The position numbers and the translations under genes were made by a program. Below are positions 10,225 to 19,533 of a stretch of 64,000 nucleotides of DNA, piece after piece. The stretch spans positions 124,001-188,000 of the forward strand of contig NZ_LNQS01000010.1 of assembly GCF_001513785.1 (NCBI RefSeq), in the 5' to 3' direction. Each line of letters begins with the position of its first letter. Positions within the stretch are counted from its first letter, which is position 1. This DNA is from Rheinheimera sp. EpRS3. GTDB lineage: Bacteria; Pseudomonadota; Gammaproteobacteria; Enterobacterales; Alteromonadaceae. Under the pieces are notes generated by a model. The model was not told the DNA's origin and did no database searches. It saw nothing but the letters and a program-made list of their open reading frames with translations.

Positions 10225-11250
10225 CTACTCTGCCTCGGCACGCAGTTTAACGGCCGCCCGATTAACAACATCGAGCCTGCATTGCGATACGGTATCAGCC
10301 CCAGCTTGCTGTGCCGTCAGGATTTGCTGTTGGCTATCCAGCAGGTTATTGTCCTGCGGCTGCAGTTTCAACGCACTATTGATCAGCTTCGTCGCTTTGC
10401 TATAGCAGCCAAGCTCACTTAACAGCACGGCATAATTGTTCAGATACGATACTTCTTGCTGTGCATTCGCCAGGCCTTTAGCAAACCAGGCCGCAGCAAC
10501 TAACGGCTCTGCAGAGAAATAATGATTACCCAGTAAAAAATACGGTAGCCAGTAATCCGGCCACTGCCGGGTGGCGCTTTTAAGCGCAGCAAGGCCGGCA
10601 CCAGGCTGGCCGGTGTTAAGTAAATCCTGGCTGGCTCTGGTGTATAAAAACGGCTCTAACTGCGTACTGGTTTTATCCGGCGGCAACATGGCTAACAACC
10701 AATAATTACCGCGCTGCCAGGTGCGCTCAAAGGTGGCGAAGTTAAGCCGGTGCGCTTGTGTTACACCGGTATGCAGAACCACCTCGGCTGCGTCAAGGTC
10801 GTAGCCAATTACTACGGCATAGTGCCACTGCGGCAACCAAGCAATGGAGTTGTTTTGCAGCACGATCACCGGAATGTCTTCTTCTACCAGGCTGAGTAAC
10901 TGCGCCATAGTGGCACGCGGCTGTGCATAAGCCACCAGACCCAGTTGCCGGGTTGCGGCTGCCATCTCAATTTGTAAGGTGCCATCCAGACCGGGGATAA
11001 AGGTGGCTGGCGCAATATCGTCAGGGCTTTTACTCAGACCATAAAAACCCGCTACTTCAGCTAAGGTTGTCGGGCCACAGAAAAACTGTTGCTGCGGATA
11101 AAACGGTACCTGGGCAATAACATGCTGGCGGGCAATATCAGGCGGCGCAGCTAATAATTGTTTAGTTTGCGGTGGGGTCTGACAGGCCGTTAGTACAACT
11201 AACAGACCAGCAAACAGGCTGGCCTGCAACACTGAGCGGATAAAAAACAT
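10225..11250 (-). CDS. PA2778-family C39-like cysteine peptidase lipoprotein with TPR region
   Basis: The 341-residue protein begins with a lipoprotein signal peptide ending in the lipobox LTAC near residue 23, so it is a membrane-anchored periplasmic protein. A C39-like papain fold follows: the catalytic cysteine lies in QQFFCGPTTLAEV (about residue 58) and the histidine in WLPQWHYAVVIGYD (about residue 143). The C-terminal half (from about residue 205) is helical with TPR-like repeats. The pairing with the small upstream protein matches the Pseudomonas PA2778-PA2779 gene pair. The substrate is unknown in any organism I am aware of. The gene starts 3 bp after its partner stops. Confidence 0.82.
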   Translation of the reverse strand: MFFIRSVLQASLFAGLLVVLTACQTPPQTKQLLAAPPDIARQHVIAQVPFYPQQQFFCGPTTLAEVAGFYGLSKSPDDIAPATFIPGLDGTLQIEMAAATRQLGLVAYAQPRATMAQLLSLVEEDIPVIVLQNNSIAWLPQWHYAVVIGYDLDAAEVVLHTGVTQAHRLNFATFERTWQRGNYWLLAMLPPDKTSTQLEPFLYTRASQDLLNTGQPGAGLAALKSATRQWPDYWLPYFLLGNHYFSAEPLVAAAWFAKGLANAQQEVSYLNNYAVLLSELGCYSKATKLINSALKLQPQDNNLLDSQQQILTAQQAGADTVSQCRLDVVNRAAVKLRAEAE

Positions 11251-11253
11251 TTA

Positions 11254-11628
11254 TCAGATGGGGCGGATAAACGGATAAACGTCTGTAATACCCATCAGGT
11301 CCAGCACGGCTACGACTACCAGCACCGTTACGATAACACCGACGATGCCACCTGCAGGCATATCGTTAAGTTCGTTATTTAACGCATCCAGTTCTGCCGT
11401 AGTCATGGCGGCAATACGTTGTTTGGCATCATCAGGGTTTACGCCCAGTTCAATCAGCTTGTTCTGTACTTCGGCACTGTCGACAAAAGACAAAACCTGC
11501 TGTTTATTGTATTGGTGCTGTTGATTGGCGATAACCTGCTCTGAACTGTACACCCCGGCTGTTGCCTGGCCCATACCGAAGATTAAAATCGCAGTGGCGA
11601 TGCTGGCTGTTATAAATTTATTCATCAT
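11254..11628 (-). CDS. PA2779-family small membrane protein
   Basis: The start used is the ATG at 11628, which has AAGGA 7 nt upstream. A TTG 15 bp earlier overlaps that ribosome site and is unlikely. The protein of about 124 residues has a signal peptide ending near AGQATA, a central helical part with repeated NQQHQ and MTTAELDALNNEL segments, and a C-terminal membrane helix (GGIVGVIVTVLVVVAVLDLMG). It fits the PA2779 family that accompanies PA2778-type peptidases and may be the substrate or membrane partner of the peptidase; that role is inference. Confidence 0.8.
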   Translation of the reverse strand: MMNKFITASIATAILIFGMGQATAGVYSSEQVIANQQHQYNKQQVLSFVDSAEVQNKLIELGVNPDDAKQRIAAMTTAELDALNNELNDMPAGGIVGVIVTVLVVVAVLDLMGITDVYPFIRPI

Positions 11629-11840
11629 GCATGTATCCTTCAACTTATTGTTTTTAGGGAAAATTTAATTTTTATAGATAAGATTTACAACGCTGACTGT
11701 TAAATATGCGGAGTTTCACAGAGTAGACCATATACCGGCCCTATGCAACTGAGCTAAGGGCAACCGGCGCTAACGCATCAACTTCGCTGGTTGCGCCGAC
11801 AACAGCAAGAAAATTGGCCGTTTAATTACGGGTTAACTGT

Positions 11841-12725
11841 TCATAGCCTTATTCGGGCAATATCCCGTGCTGGCGGGCAACCAAACATACGGGCATATTC
11901 GCGGCTAAACTGGGATGGGCTCTCATAGCCGACTTTATACGCCGTACTTGCAGCATCCATATGCTGGGAAATCATTAAAGTTCGCGCTTCCACCAACCTT
12001 ACTGATTTTTGGAACTGCAACGGGCTCATATTGGTAACCGATTTAAAATGCACATGAAAAGAGGACACACTCATACCGGCAAGGCCCGCCAGTTCTTCTA
12101 TCGTTACTGTTTGATCATAATCACGCCGCAGCTTTTGAATGGCGACAGAGATGCGTTGTGTCGGTGTACCTTTTAACGAAATTTGCGCGATTTCTTTGCC
12201 GTAGCTGCTACGCAGCATGCGATAGTGCATCTCGCGAATAAAAGCTTCACTTAACACGGCAATATCCTCAGGTTCTTCCAGCAGTTTAAATAAGCGCAGC
12301 AGGCTGTCACCCATTTGCCGGTCAACCTGGCCGATAAATAAGCCGCTTTTCGCCGTTTTGTTGGCTACAGCCAGATGATCCATTTGCAGCAATAACTCAG
12401 ACAGCAGCCGGACATCAATATTTATCTGAATAACAAAATATGGCCGCTGCTCTGACGCTTCGACAACAGTGCCCAGAATAGGCAAATCCACCGACGCGAT
12501 AAGAAACTCCAGTTCGCCATAAGACAGCATTTCCGTGCCAAGCAGCACGTTCTTGCGGCCTTGCACAATAATGCACAGGCAAGGCTGATACACCGCAGGC
12601 ATGGTGACCTGGGGGCGGCAGATTTTGTAGCAGAATACGTTGGGGATGGCGGTTGTGTTGAACCCCTCATCAACAGCCACCCGCTTAACCAAACGCAAAA
12701 GTTTTTGCCGCAAGTTGTCGTCCAT
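11841..12725 (-). CDS. AraC-family transcriptional regulator, YqhC-like
   Basis: The start chosen is the ATG at 12725 (MDDNLRQ), which has AGAGG upstream; a longer in-frame reading adds 25 residues without a ribosome site. The 294-residue protein has an N-terminal AraC_N (PF06719-type) sensing domain and a C-terminal double HTH (TIEELAGLAGMSVSSFHVHFK and VGYESPSQFSREYARMFG). The pattern closely resembles E. coli YqhC, which activates the aldehyde reductase gene yqhD. Here yqhD lies about 1 kb away and an SDR gene is divergent, so aldehyde-responsive control of this block is a reasonable inference. Confidence 0.88.
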   Translation of the reverse strand: MDDNLRQKLLRLVKRVAVDEGFNTTAIPNVFCYKICRPQVTMPAVYQPCLCIIVQGRKNVLLGTEMLSYGELEFLIASVDLPILGTVVEASEQRPYFVIQINIDVRLLSELLLQMDHLAVANKTAKSGLFIGQVDRQMGDSLLRLFKLLEEPEDIAVLSEAFIREMHYRMLRSSYGKEIAQISLKGTPTQRISVAIQKLRRDYDQTVTIEELAGLAGMSVSSFHVHFKSVTNMSPLQFQKSVRLVEARTLMISQHMDAASTAYKVGYESPSQFSREYARMFGCPPARDIARIRL

Positions 12726-12878
12726 ATTCTGGTTTACCTCTGTCGGTTGGATAATCAGGCAATCATACCGTATCTTTGTGTATCCATAACAGCGCTTCAT
12801 ACCGTTAGCATAACAGGCATCGGGGCAACCCGTATTTAACCAGCAGTATGTCTTGTTTATCTATGAAGGAGTCTTGTT

Positions 12879-13610
12879 ATGACAACTAATAAAGCCAAAG
12901 TTATTCTGATTACCGGCGCCAGCAGTGGCATCGGTGAAACGACAGCAAAAGTATTAGCAAAAGCCGGGCATACGGTTATTGTTGCCGCCCGGCGCACCGA
13001 CCGGCTTGAAGCCCTTGTTCAGACAATTAAGCAAGATGGCGGCATTGCCAAAGCCTATGCGCTTGATGTGACATTGCGTGACAATTTCAAAGCCGTGGTT
13101 GCAGCAGCTACTGATGAGTTCGGCCCGATTGATGTACTGGTTAACAACGCTGGCTTAATGCCGCTATCACCGATGGCAGCGCTTAAATCAGACGAGTGGG
13201 AGCAGATGATCGACGTTAACATTAAAGGTGTGCTAAATGGCATTGAGTCTGTTTTAACTTCGATGGAACAGCGTGGCGGCCACATTATTAACGTGGCGTC
13301 TATCGCAGCCCATAATGTATTTCCCACCGCAGCGGTGTATTGCGCCACTAAGTTTGCCGTGCGCGCTATTTCAAACGGCCTGCGCTTAGAAACGAAAAAA
13401 GTGCGGGTTACCACCGTTTCACCTGGCGTAGTGGAGAGCGAGCTGGCTCACACCACAACAGATACCGCAACCAAAGCCTGGTTGGAGGATTTTCGTAAAG
13501 TGGCGTTAAAACCAGAGGCCATAGCCAACGCTATTGCTTATGCCATTGCCCAGCCCGACGATGTGAATGTGGATGAGTTGATAGTTCAGCCCACTCAGTC
13601 CAGCTACTAA
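12879..13610 (+). CDS. Short-chain dehydrogenase/reductase
   Basis: The 243-residue classical SDR has the cofactor motif TGASSGIG at residues 12-19, the NNAG motif near residue 88, the catalytic serine in INVASIAAH and the YCATK pair near residue 155. The RRTDR segment after the second strand suggests NADP(H) preference. The ATG follows AAGGAG at 7 nt. It is divergent from the YqhC-like regulator, the usual arrangement of a regulator and its target. Substrate is not determinable; an aldehyde or ketone is likely from context. Confidence 0.88.
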   Translation: MTTNKAKVILITGASSGIGETTAKVLAKAGHTVIVAARRTDRLEALVQTIKQDGGIAKAYALDVTLRDNFKAVVAAATDEFGPIDVLVNNAGLMPLSPMAALKSDEWEQMIDVNIKGVLNGIESVLTSMEQRGGHIINVASIAAHNVFPTAAVYCATKFAVRAISNGLRLETKKVRVTTVSPGVVESELAHTTTDTATKAWLEDFRKVALKPEAIANAIAYAIAQPDDVNVDELIVQPTQSSY

Positions 13611-13617
13611 ACTGACT

Positions 13618-13649
13618 AAAGCCCGGCGGCAATGCGCTGCCAGGGCTTT
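13618..13649. terminator. Bidirectional terminator between convergent SDR and yqhD genes
   Basis: AAAGCCC pairs with GGGCTTT, enclosing a further GGCAGC/GCTGCC-type GC-rich stem. It lies in the 57-bp gap between two converging genes. Confidence 0.7.
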
Positions 13650-13667
13650 CTGTCCAGCAAACCGGTG

Positions 13668-14822
13668 TTATAGCGCCAGCGTAAGAATTTGCCGCGCTTT
13701 GTCCAAATCGATGTCGCTGTGCTCACCCAGCGCTGTCATGCCGTTACGTTCCAGGTTGGCAATAAGCTTATCAATATCGGCTGCTGCCAGGTTGTAATCC
13801 GACAAGCGGGTTTTTACCCCCATATGCTCGAAAAAGTCCTGGGTGGCTTTAATAGTTTTATCGATAATCTCATCCTCAGTACCGTTATTGATATCAAACA
13901 CCCGCTGACCAAACTGCAGCAGCTTTTGCCGCTTAGTCTCGCGCTGCACGTACATTAACGGCGGTAGCACTATGGCTAAGGTTTGTGCGTGATCCAGGCC
14001 AAACAATGCCGTTAGCTCGTGGCCTATCATATGGGTAGCCCAGTCTTGCGGCACGCCTTTACCAATTAAACCATTAAGCGCCATAGTGGCAGACCACATA
14101 ACATTAGCGCGCACGTCGTAATCTTGTGGCGTGGTCAGCGCTTTGGGGCCTTCGCTAATCAGGGTTTGTAAAATGCCCTCGGCAAAGCGGTCTTGCAACG
14201 GCGCGTTTACCGGATATGTCAGGTACTGCTCTATCACATGCACAAAAGCATCTACCACGCCATTGCCCACTTGTTTTAACGGCAGTGAATAGGTGTATAC
14301 CGGGTCGAGCACGGCAAATACCGGCTGCACTAAATCTGAGGCAAAAGCGCGCTTTTGTGCCGTCGCTTTGTTGGTCACCACAGAGTTACCGTTGCTTTCT
14401 GAGCCTGTAGCGGGCAGGGTTAGCACCGCACCGATCGGTAATGCCGAAGTAAAAGCAGCACCTTTGGCCAGGATATCCCAGGGCTCGCCGTCAAAGTTTG
14501 CCGCCACAGCGACAAACTTAGCGCCGTCGATTACGCTACCGCCGCCGACAGCCATAATAAAATTAATACCTTTAGCACGCACCAGTTCAACTGCCTGCAT
14601 CAGGGTTTCCAGTGTCGGGTTGGGCTCAACACCGCCAAACTCGTGGTAACTAACGCCTTCCAGTAGCGTTACCACATCGTCGTACACGCCGTTATGTTTA
14701 ATCGAGCCACCACCGTATAACAGCAATACTTTGGCGTCTTTGGGTAAACGGCTTTTCGCTTCTTTAATCTGGCCTTTGCCAAATAAAATTTCGGTTTGAT
14801 TTTTAAAGTTAAAATTTAACAT
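13668..14822 (-). CDS. yqhD: NADP-dependent iron-family alcohol dehydrogenase (aldehyde reductase)
   Basis: The 384-residue protein follows E. coli YqhD along its whole length: N-terminal LNFNFKNQTEILFGKG, the cofactor segment AVGGGSVIDGAKF, the ATGSESNGNSVVT segment, and the metal-binding region DAFVHVIEQY plus GHELTALFGLDHAQTLAIVLPP. YqhD reduces short and medium-chain aldehydes, including lipid-peroxidation products, with NADPH. The start used is the ATG at 14822, which has GGAG 5 nt upstream; the frame can be read 18 bp further to a GTG without a ribosome site. It lies next to an exported DJ-1-like gene, 27 bp downstream of it. Confidence 0.93.
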   Translation of the reverse strand: MLNFNFKNQTEILFGKGQIKEAKSRLPKDAKVLLLYGGGSIKHNGVYDDVVTLLEGVSYHEFGGVEPNPTLETLMQAVELVRAKGINFIMAVGGGSVIDGAKFVAVAANFDGEPWDILAKGAAFTSALPIGAVLTLPATGSESNGNSVVTNKATAQKRAFASDLVQPVFAVLDPVYTYSLPLKQVGNGVVDAFVHVIEQYLTYPVNAPLQDRFAEGILQTLISEGPKALTTPQDYDVRANVMWSATMALNGLIGKGVPQDWATHMIGHELTALFGLDHAQTLAIVLPPLMYVQRETKRQKLLQFGQRVFDINNGTEDEIIDKTIKATQDFFEHMGVKTRLSDYNLAAADIDKLIANLERNGMTALGEHSDIDLDKARQILTLAL

Positions 14823-14849
14823 AGCTACTCCGGTATTCACTTAAGACAA

Positions 14850-15692
14850 TTAACGCTGCTCTTGCAGTTGCTCTAACACAGCTTGCGCCAGCGCTTTATC
14901 TGAAAACGGGTTTTGCCCGGTGATCAGCTCACGATCCACCACTACATTCGGTGTCCAGGCTTCGCTGTATTGCATAGCACCACCGGCTTGTTGCATGGCC
15001 TTGCCCGGGTAATATTGCAACTTATCGCCGTTTAATGAGCCTTCAAATACGGTTTCTTCGGCGTCTGAAAAAATGGTCATTTTGTAACCGGCATAAATCC
15101 AGTTGGTTGCAGTGGCCGGATTTTGCTGTACCAGCGCCTGCTGATACTGTTGCGGGTTTTGCTGTGCCGACAACAGCGCTATAGGGCCATGACAGATGGC
15201 GGCGGTAGGCTTAGCCTCGGCATTAAAATGGGTAAGAATGGTGCCGACTTCGGCGTTATTGGCTAAATCAATTAACGGCGCATGGCCACCTGGAATAAAC
15301 ACTGCGTCGTATTGCGCCAAACCGCCGTCAATAACTTCTTTTAACGACAATGTATCGTCAATCCCCGGAATAGCCGCAACAACCTGGCTGATACGCTGCA
15401 TTTCAGCTTCACTGCCACCGAAATACTGTACCGTCACCGATTTTTGATCGACCACCGGTGCGTTACCCTTGGGAGTGGCCAGTACTAACTCGTAGCCAGC
15501 ATTGATAAACGCATCGGCCGGCACACCAAATTCATTCAGGTAGTAGCCTGTACTGAGTGTTTTGCCATCCTGCAGTTGCATCTGGCTTTCGCTGGATAAC
15601 AACACCAAAATCTGGCCTTTGCTGTCGGCCGCCAGTGCCGTTTGGCTAAAGCTGCTCAGCAGGGCCACTGCTAAAATAGTACGCTTAAACAT
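14850..15692 (-). CDS. Exported DJ-1/PfpI-family protein (class I glutamine-amidotransferase fold)
   Basis: The 280-residue protein begins with a signal peptide (MFKRTILAVALLSSFSQTALA), unusual for this mostly cytosolic family. The DJ-1/PfpI core follows, with the conserved glutamate region NEFGVPADAF, the strand FIPGGHAPLIDL and the nucleophile elbow TAAICHGPIALL with cysteine near residue 166. The layout is Hsp31/glyoxalase III-like, acting on reactive carbonyls or misfolded proteins, but the reaction is inferred. It precedes yqhD on the same strand and is divergent from a LysR regulator. Confidence 0.85.
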   Translation of the reverse strand: MFKRTILAVALLSSFSQTALAADSKGQILVLLSSESQMQLQDGKTLSTGYYLNEFGVPADAFINAGYELVLATPKGNAPVVDQKSVTVQYFGGSEAEMQRISQVVAAIPGIDDTLSLKEVIDGGLAQYDAVFIPGGHAPLIDLANNAEVGTILTHFNAEAKPTAAICHGPIALLSAQQNPQQYQQALVQQNPATATNWIYAGYKMTIFSDAEETVFEGSLNGDKLQYYPGKAMQQAGGAMQYSEAWTPNVVVDRELITGQNPFSDKALAQAVLEQLQEQR

Positions 15693-15839
15693 AATTGTTC
15701 CTCATTAAGGTGAACACTGAGGTGAGCATTAAAGCAATCTCAGAGCTGTTTCAGGTGGCACCAGCTTAGGCGGTTTAGCTTGCGATGAGAATTCAGTGCT
15801 TTTATTATCAGCCATCATATTTCTGATGGCTGATAGGTT

Positions 15840-16742
15840 ATGTCGTATTTTGTGCAGTTACGTACCTTTGTTGAAGTGTACCGCTGCGGCACTATTACCC
15901 GCGCCGCCGCTAACCTGGGTTTATCGCAACCGGCGGCGACGGCGCATATTCAAAGCATAGAATCGCTGGTTGGCTTTGCGTTATTTGAGCGCAAAGCACG
16001 CGGCGTAATACCCACCGCTGCCGCGCACGATTTGGCCTTGCAGGTATCAGCACATTTAGACGCTGTTGAGCAAAAACTAGCCTCGGTGCGTAACCGCAGC
16101 AATGCCGTATACGGCACGCTGAACATTGCCGGCCCGGCCGAGTACGTCAGCCATATTGCCGGTGCACAGTTTGCCAATTTGTTACAGGCGGGTGAGGTGA
16201 ATCTGGTGGTGCATATCGGTAATAAAGACCGCATTTACCAGCTGTTGGCCGATGGCACTGCTGAGCTTGCCATTACTGCTTCAACGCCGGATCCGGCAGT
16301 TTATGATTACCAGATTATTGATAGTGAACGGCTGATGCTGGTAGCCAACCGCTTTACCGGCGCACATTTATTGCAACAACCGCTAAGTGCAGAGCGGCTG
16401 CGGCTATATCCGGTGGTCAGTTATGACCCAACTCTGCCGCTGATCCGACATTACTTTAATGCCGTGTTTAACGATAACTGCCAATCACCCATTGCCGCTA
16501 TTTGCCCGGATATCCGCGCTATTGCCGGTATTGTAAAAGCCGGTGTCGGTTACAGTGTGCTGCCGGATTATTTATGCCGCGATGCAATAAGTGGCGGCGA
16601 GCTGGCGCAACTGGGTGAAGCCGGGCCAGAGAATTTTATTTATCTGGTATGGCGTAAAGGGGCGCTAAAGCACCCCAGAGTCAGTTATGCCAAAGATATT
16701 CTACTGGCGTTTGCCAATATCAATAAATATGCCGGTAATTAA
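15840..16742 (+). CDS. LysR-family transcriptional regulator
   Basis: The 300-residue LTTR has an N-terminal winged HTH (residues about 1-60; ITRAAANLGLSQPAATAHIQSIE followed by LFERKARG) and a C-terminal periplasmic-binding-protein-like effector domain. It is transcribed divergently from the exported DJ-1-like protein and yqhD across a 147-bp gap, so it probably controls those genes; the effector is unknown. The ribosome site is weak. The stop abuts the convergent M24 peptidase gene with essentially no intergenic space. Confidence 0.9.
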   Translation: MSYFVQLRTFVEVYRCGTITRAAANLGLSQPAATAHIQSIESLVGFALFERKARGVIPTAAAHDLALQVSAHLDAVEQKLASVRNRSNAVYGTLNIAGPAEYVSHIAGAQFANLLQAGEVNLVVHIGNKDRIYQLLADGTAELAITASTPDPAVYDYQIIDSERLMLVANRFTGAHLLQQPLSAERLRLYPVVSYDPTLPLIRHYFNAVFNDNCQSPIAAICPDIRAIAGIVKAGVGYSVLPDYLCRDAISGGELAQLGEAGPENFIYLVWRKGALKHPRVSYAKDILLAFANINKYAGN

Positions 16743-16743
16743 A

Positions 16744-18117
16744 CTAGCGGATTAGATGCCACTGCGTTTGCCTGCCCGCCAGATACATTACCTGCTTACC
16801 GTTAAAATAAGCGCTTTGCTCCAGCTTTATTTGTATCAGTTGCTTTTGCCACTCAGGCAGCGCCTGCTTAATGTTGCCTTCAATAGCGTAAGCGGTGTTG
16901 GCATATAACGGCCAGTCGCCCTGCACTGCGGTTGGCCCCTGATTATCCCACATGCCAATGGTTGGCCCCGGCGCATGGCCAACAAAGCCCAGTGCATGAG
17001 TGTAAGTGCTGTGCATAATATTGGCTTTTGCCGTCGCTTTATGGGTTGCGGCTAATACCTCGTTGCCGCTGCGGCCGGTTTTAAATTCGGCGGTTAACAA
17101 ATCCTGCCAGCGGTTACCAGTGGCCAGTGCTGCTTTCAATCCGGCGGGGGCATCTGTTTCAGTGTTTTTCAGTACATAGGCCATTTCCTGGGTGTCGGTA
17201 CAAAGCTTTAAATAACAAATGCCAACATCGGTGTGTAATACATCGCCACGCTGAATAACACCGCTGGCGCCACAAGATGGGTTGTCGGCTTCGCATGCCA
17301 TACCGGCGCGCTGCAAATTGACGTATGGCATAAACCACACCGGCAAGCCCAGCTGTTCAAAACGCTCGCGGATATACCAGGCCACATCATCAGTGCTGGT
17401 GACACCGGGCGTAATCACTTTATTACTAAAGGCCTCGGCAATAACCGCCCGGGCCAGGCTGACAACTTGTGGATATAGCTCCAGCTCTGCCTCTGTGCGT
17501 TGCTCCATCCAGCGTACTACCAGCTTTTCGGCCGGTACCAAACGGTTGTGATATTCCTTTGGCAGCACCTTCAGCAACTGCTGATGCAGGCCAGAGGTTA
17601 AGCCATCAGCTACCGGCCAATTCTCAGATACATTAATACCAATTTGTTTAGGTGTCCGTTTAACAATTTCAGCAGATAGCGCCTGCCATTGTGCGGTTAA
17701 ATCGCCCCCAGCCCAGGCTGATTCGTAAGGCGCACCCAGCGGATAACGGTTAACTGACAGTTTATCCACGCTGCCATCGACATTGCGGCTAAACAGCAAC
17801 ATGGTGGTGCGCCGTGCTGCGAACGTAGGTTGTGGTACCAGCGTAAAGTACACAGGATCTTCGGCGTATTCGCGATTAATCACCAGCCACATATCCAGGC
17901 CAGATTCAGCCATCAGCTGTGGTAATAAGGTATCCAGTCGCTCAATTAAAATCTGGTTTTCCGGCGCTATGCGCGCGCGTGGTGTCAGGATCTGATAATC
18001 GTCTGCGCTAACCAGTTGCCGCCCTTGAGTAAAGCCTGTCGGGTTTGCCTGCGTATTGGCCGCTAAACCTAACGCCAGCATGGCCGACAGAGCCACTGTT
18101 AAAACACGTATTTTCAT
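16744..18117 (-). CDS. Exported M24-family (Xaa-Pro aminopeptidase-like) metallopeptidase
   Basis: The start chosen is the ATG at 18117, which has CAGGA upstream and opens a signal peptide (MKIRVLTVALSAMLALGLAANTQA); the open frame extends 120 bp further but reads unlike protein. The mature protein is about 435 residues with a pita-bread M24 domain in the C-terminal half. Likely metal ligands are in HTDVGICYLKLCTDTQ, HALGFVGHAPGPTIG, AIEGNI and KLEQSAYF. Members cleave N-terminal Xaa-Pro bonds in the cytosol; this one is predicted periplasmic. It is divergent from the adenosine deaminase-like gene. Confidence 0.86.
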   Translation of the reverse strand: MKIRVLTVALSAMLALGLAANTQANPTGFTQGRQLVSADDYQILTPRARIAPENQILIERLDTLLPQLMAESGLDMWLVINREYAEDPVYFTLVPQPTFAARRTTMLLFSRNVDGSVDKLSVNRYPLGAPYESAWAGGDLTAQWQALSAEIVKRTPKQIGINVSENWPVADGLTSGLHQQLLKVLPKEYHNRLVPAEKLVVRWMEQRTEAELELYPQVVSLARAVIAEAFSNKVITPGVTSTDDVAWYIRERFEQLGLPVWFMPYVNLQRAGMACEADNPSCGASGVIQRGDVLHTDVGICYLKLCTDTQEMAYVLKNTETDAPAGLKAALATGNRWQDLLTAEFKTGRSGNEVLAATHKATAKANIMHSTYTHALGFVGHAPGPTIGMWDNQGPTAVQGDWPLYANTAYAIEGNIKQALPEWQKQLIQIKLEQSAYFNGKQVMYLAGRQTQWHLIR

Positions 18118-18282
18118 CCGGGTATCCTGTTTTAATTGTTGTTTTGCCTGTTTTAAGCCAGATAACCCGGCGGTGCAAGTAAACTTCGCTGTGAATATGC
18201 CGCTTTGCCAACGAAAACCACGGAAATTGCGATACACTTAGCGCAATTATTTGTTGCAGTAAGTGTTTGTTGAGGAGCCGCT

Positions 18283-19509
18283 ATGCCACGTTATTCTGCT
18301 GAGTTTATTAAAGAGATGCCCAAATCTGATTTACACCTGCATCTGGATGGCAGCCTGCGGCTTGATAGTCTGATTGAAATGGCCAAACGCACCGGTACCA
18401 AACTACCTGCCGATAGCGTAGAAGGTTTAAAGCAGCTGGTATTTAAAGAAAAGTACAATAACCTGGGCGAATACCTGCATTGTTTTCAGTACACCTGTGC
18501 GGTACTGCGCGATATGGAAAACTTAGAGCGCGCAGCTTACGAACTGGCCATAGATAACCAGCTTGAAGGCGTAAACTATATTGAAGTGCGCTTTGCGCCG
18601 CAGCTGTTAATAGACTTACCTAACGGTATCGATTTTGACCGCGTGATGCATGCTGTTAATAACGGCTTAAAACGGGCGATGCAGGAATACAACCGCAGCG
18701 AAGTTGTGATGAGCGGCCAGAAGCCGCCATTTGCCTACGGCATTATTAACTGCGCCATGCGGATGTTTGGCGATAAAGGCTTTTCACCCTACTACACCAA
18801 CCTGTTTCAGCTGATGCGTGATTTTGCGCCAATCGATGTCATTAAGCTGGCGGCGATGGAGCTGGTGCGCGCCAGTGTGCGATTACGCGATGAAGAAGGT
18901 ATTCCTATTGTCGGGCTGGACTTAGCCGGCCAGGAATCCGGTTATCCGGCCAGTAAATTTAAAGAAGTGTACGAATATGCCCATCAGCACTTTTTGCTAA
19001 AAACGCTGCATGCCGGTGAAGCTTACGGCGCAGAAAGCGTATTTGAAGCGATAACCGAATGTTATGCCGACCGTATCGGCCACGGTTACTCTATGTTTAT
19101 CCCGGAGATGATCACCGACACCGACATCAGTGATAAAACCGCCTATATCCGTAACCTGGCGTCTTATATTGCTGATAAGCGTATCGCGATAGAAGTTTGC
19201 TTAACCAGCAACCTGCAAACCAACCCGGCTATTACCGATATAAAGCAGCATAAGTTTAAAAATATGCTGGAAAGCCGCATTGCCACCGTTATTTGTACCG
19301 ACAACCGTTTAGTGTCTAACACCACTGTAAGCAAAGAATACCAATTGGCGCTGGATAACTTTGATATTCCGTTAAAGCGGCTAAAAGACATCGTAGCCTA
19401 TGGCTTTAAAAAGAGCTTTTTTCCGGGCACTTATGTGGAAAAACGCGAATATGCCAAACAATGTCTGGAGTATTTTGACCACGTAGCAAAGCGATACGGA
19501 TTTATTTGA
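18283..19509 (+). CDS. Adenosine deaminase-family protein
   Basis: The 408-residue metal-dependent deaminase has HLHLDGS near residue 18 (two zinc histidines), HAGEAYG with the third histidine and catalytic glutamate near residue 246, DRIGHG near residue 265 and a zinc aspartate in ICTDN. It is about 70 residues longer than E. coli Add, and the last motif reads TDNRLVSN rather than the usual TDDP form. Adenosine to inosine is therefore the best guess, but another purine or adenine-containing substrate is possible. The start has GAGGAG 5 nt upstream. It is monocistronic. Confidence 0.85.
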   Translation: MPRYSAEFIKEMPKSDLHLHLDGSLRLDSLIEMAKRTGTKLPADSVEGLKQLVFKEKYNNLGEYLHCFQYTCAVLRDMENLERAAYELAIDNQLEGVNYIEVRFAPQLLIDLPNGIDFDRVMHAVNNGLKRAMQEYNRSEVVMSGQKPPFAYGIINCAMRMFGDKGFSPYYTNLFQLMRDFAPIDVIKLAAMELVRASVRLRDEEGIPIVGLDLAGQESGYPASKFKEVYEYAHQHFLLKTLHAGEAYGAESVFEAITECYADRIGHGYSMFIPEMITDTDISDKTAYIRNLASYIADKRIAIEVCLTSNLQTNPAITDIKQHKFKNMLESRIATVICTDNRLVSNTTVSKEYQLALDNFDIPLKRLKDIVAYGFKKSFFPGTYVEKREYAKQCLEYFDHVAKRYGFI

Positions 19510-19533
19510 TTAAAATCAATAATATAGATGCCA

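Noticed and set aside
11741-11766. A tRNA-like stretch (TAGCTCAGTTGC) on the minus strand before the PA2779-type gene
   Set aside because: Only a D-arm-like motif and a short hairpin are present; no anticodon arm, T arm or acceptor pairing can be built.
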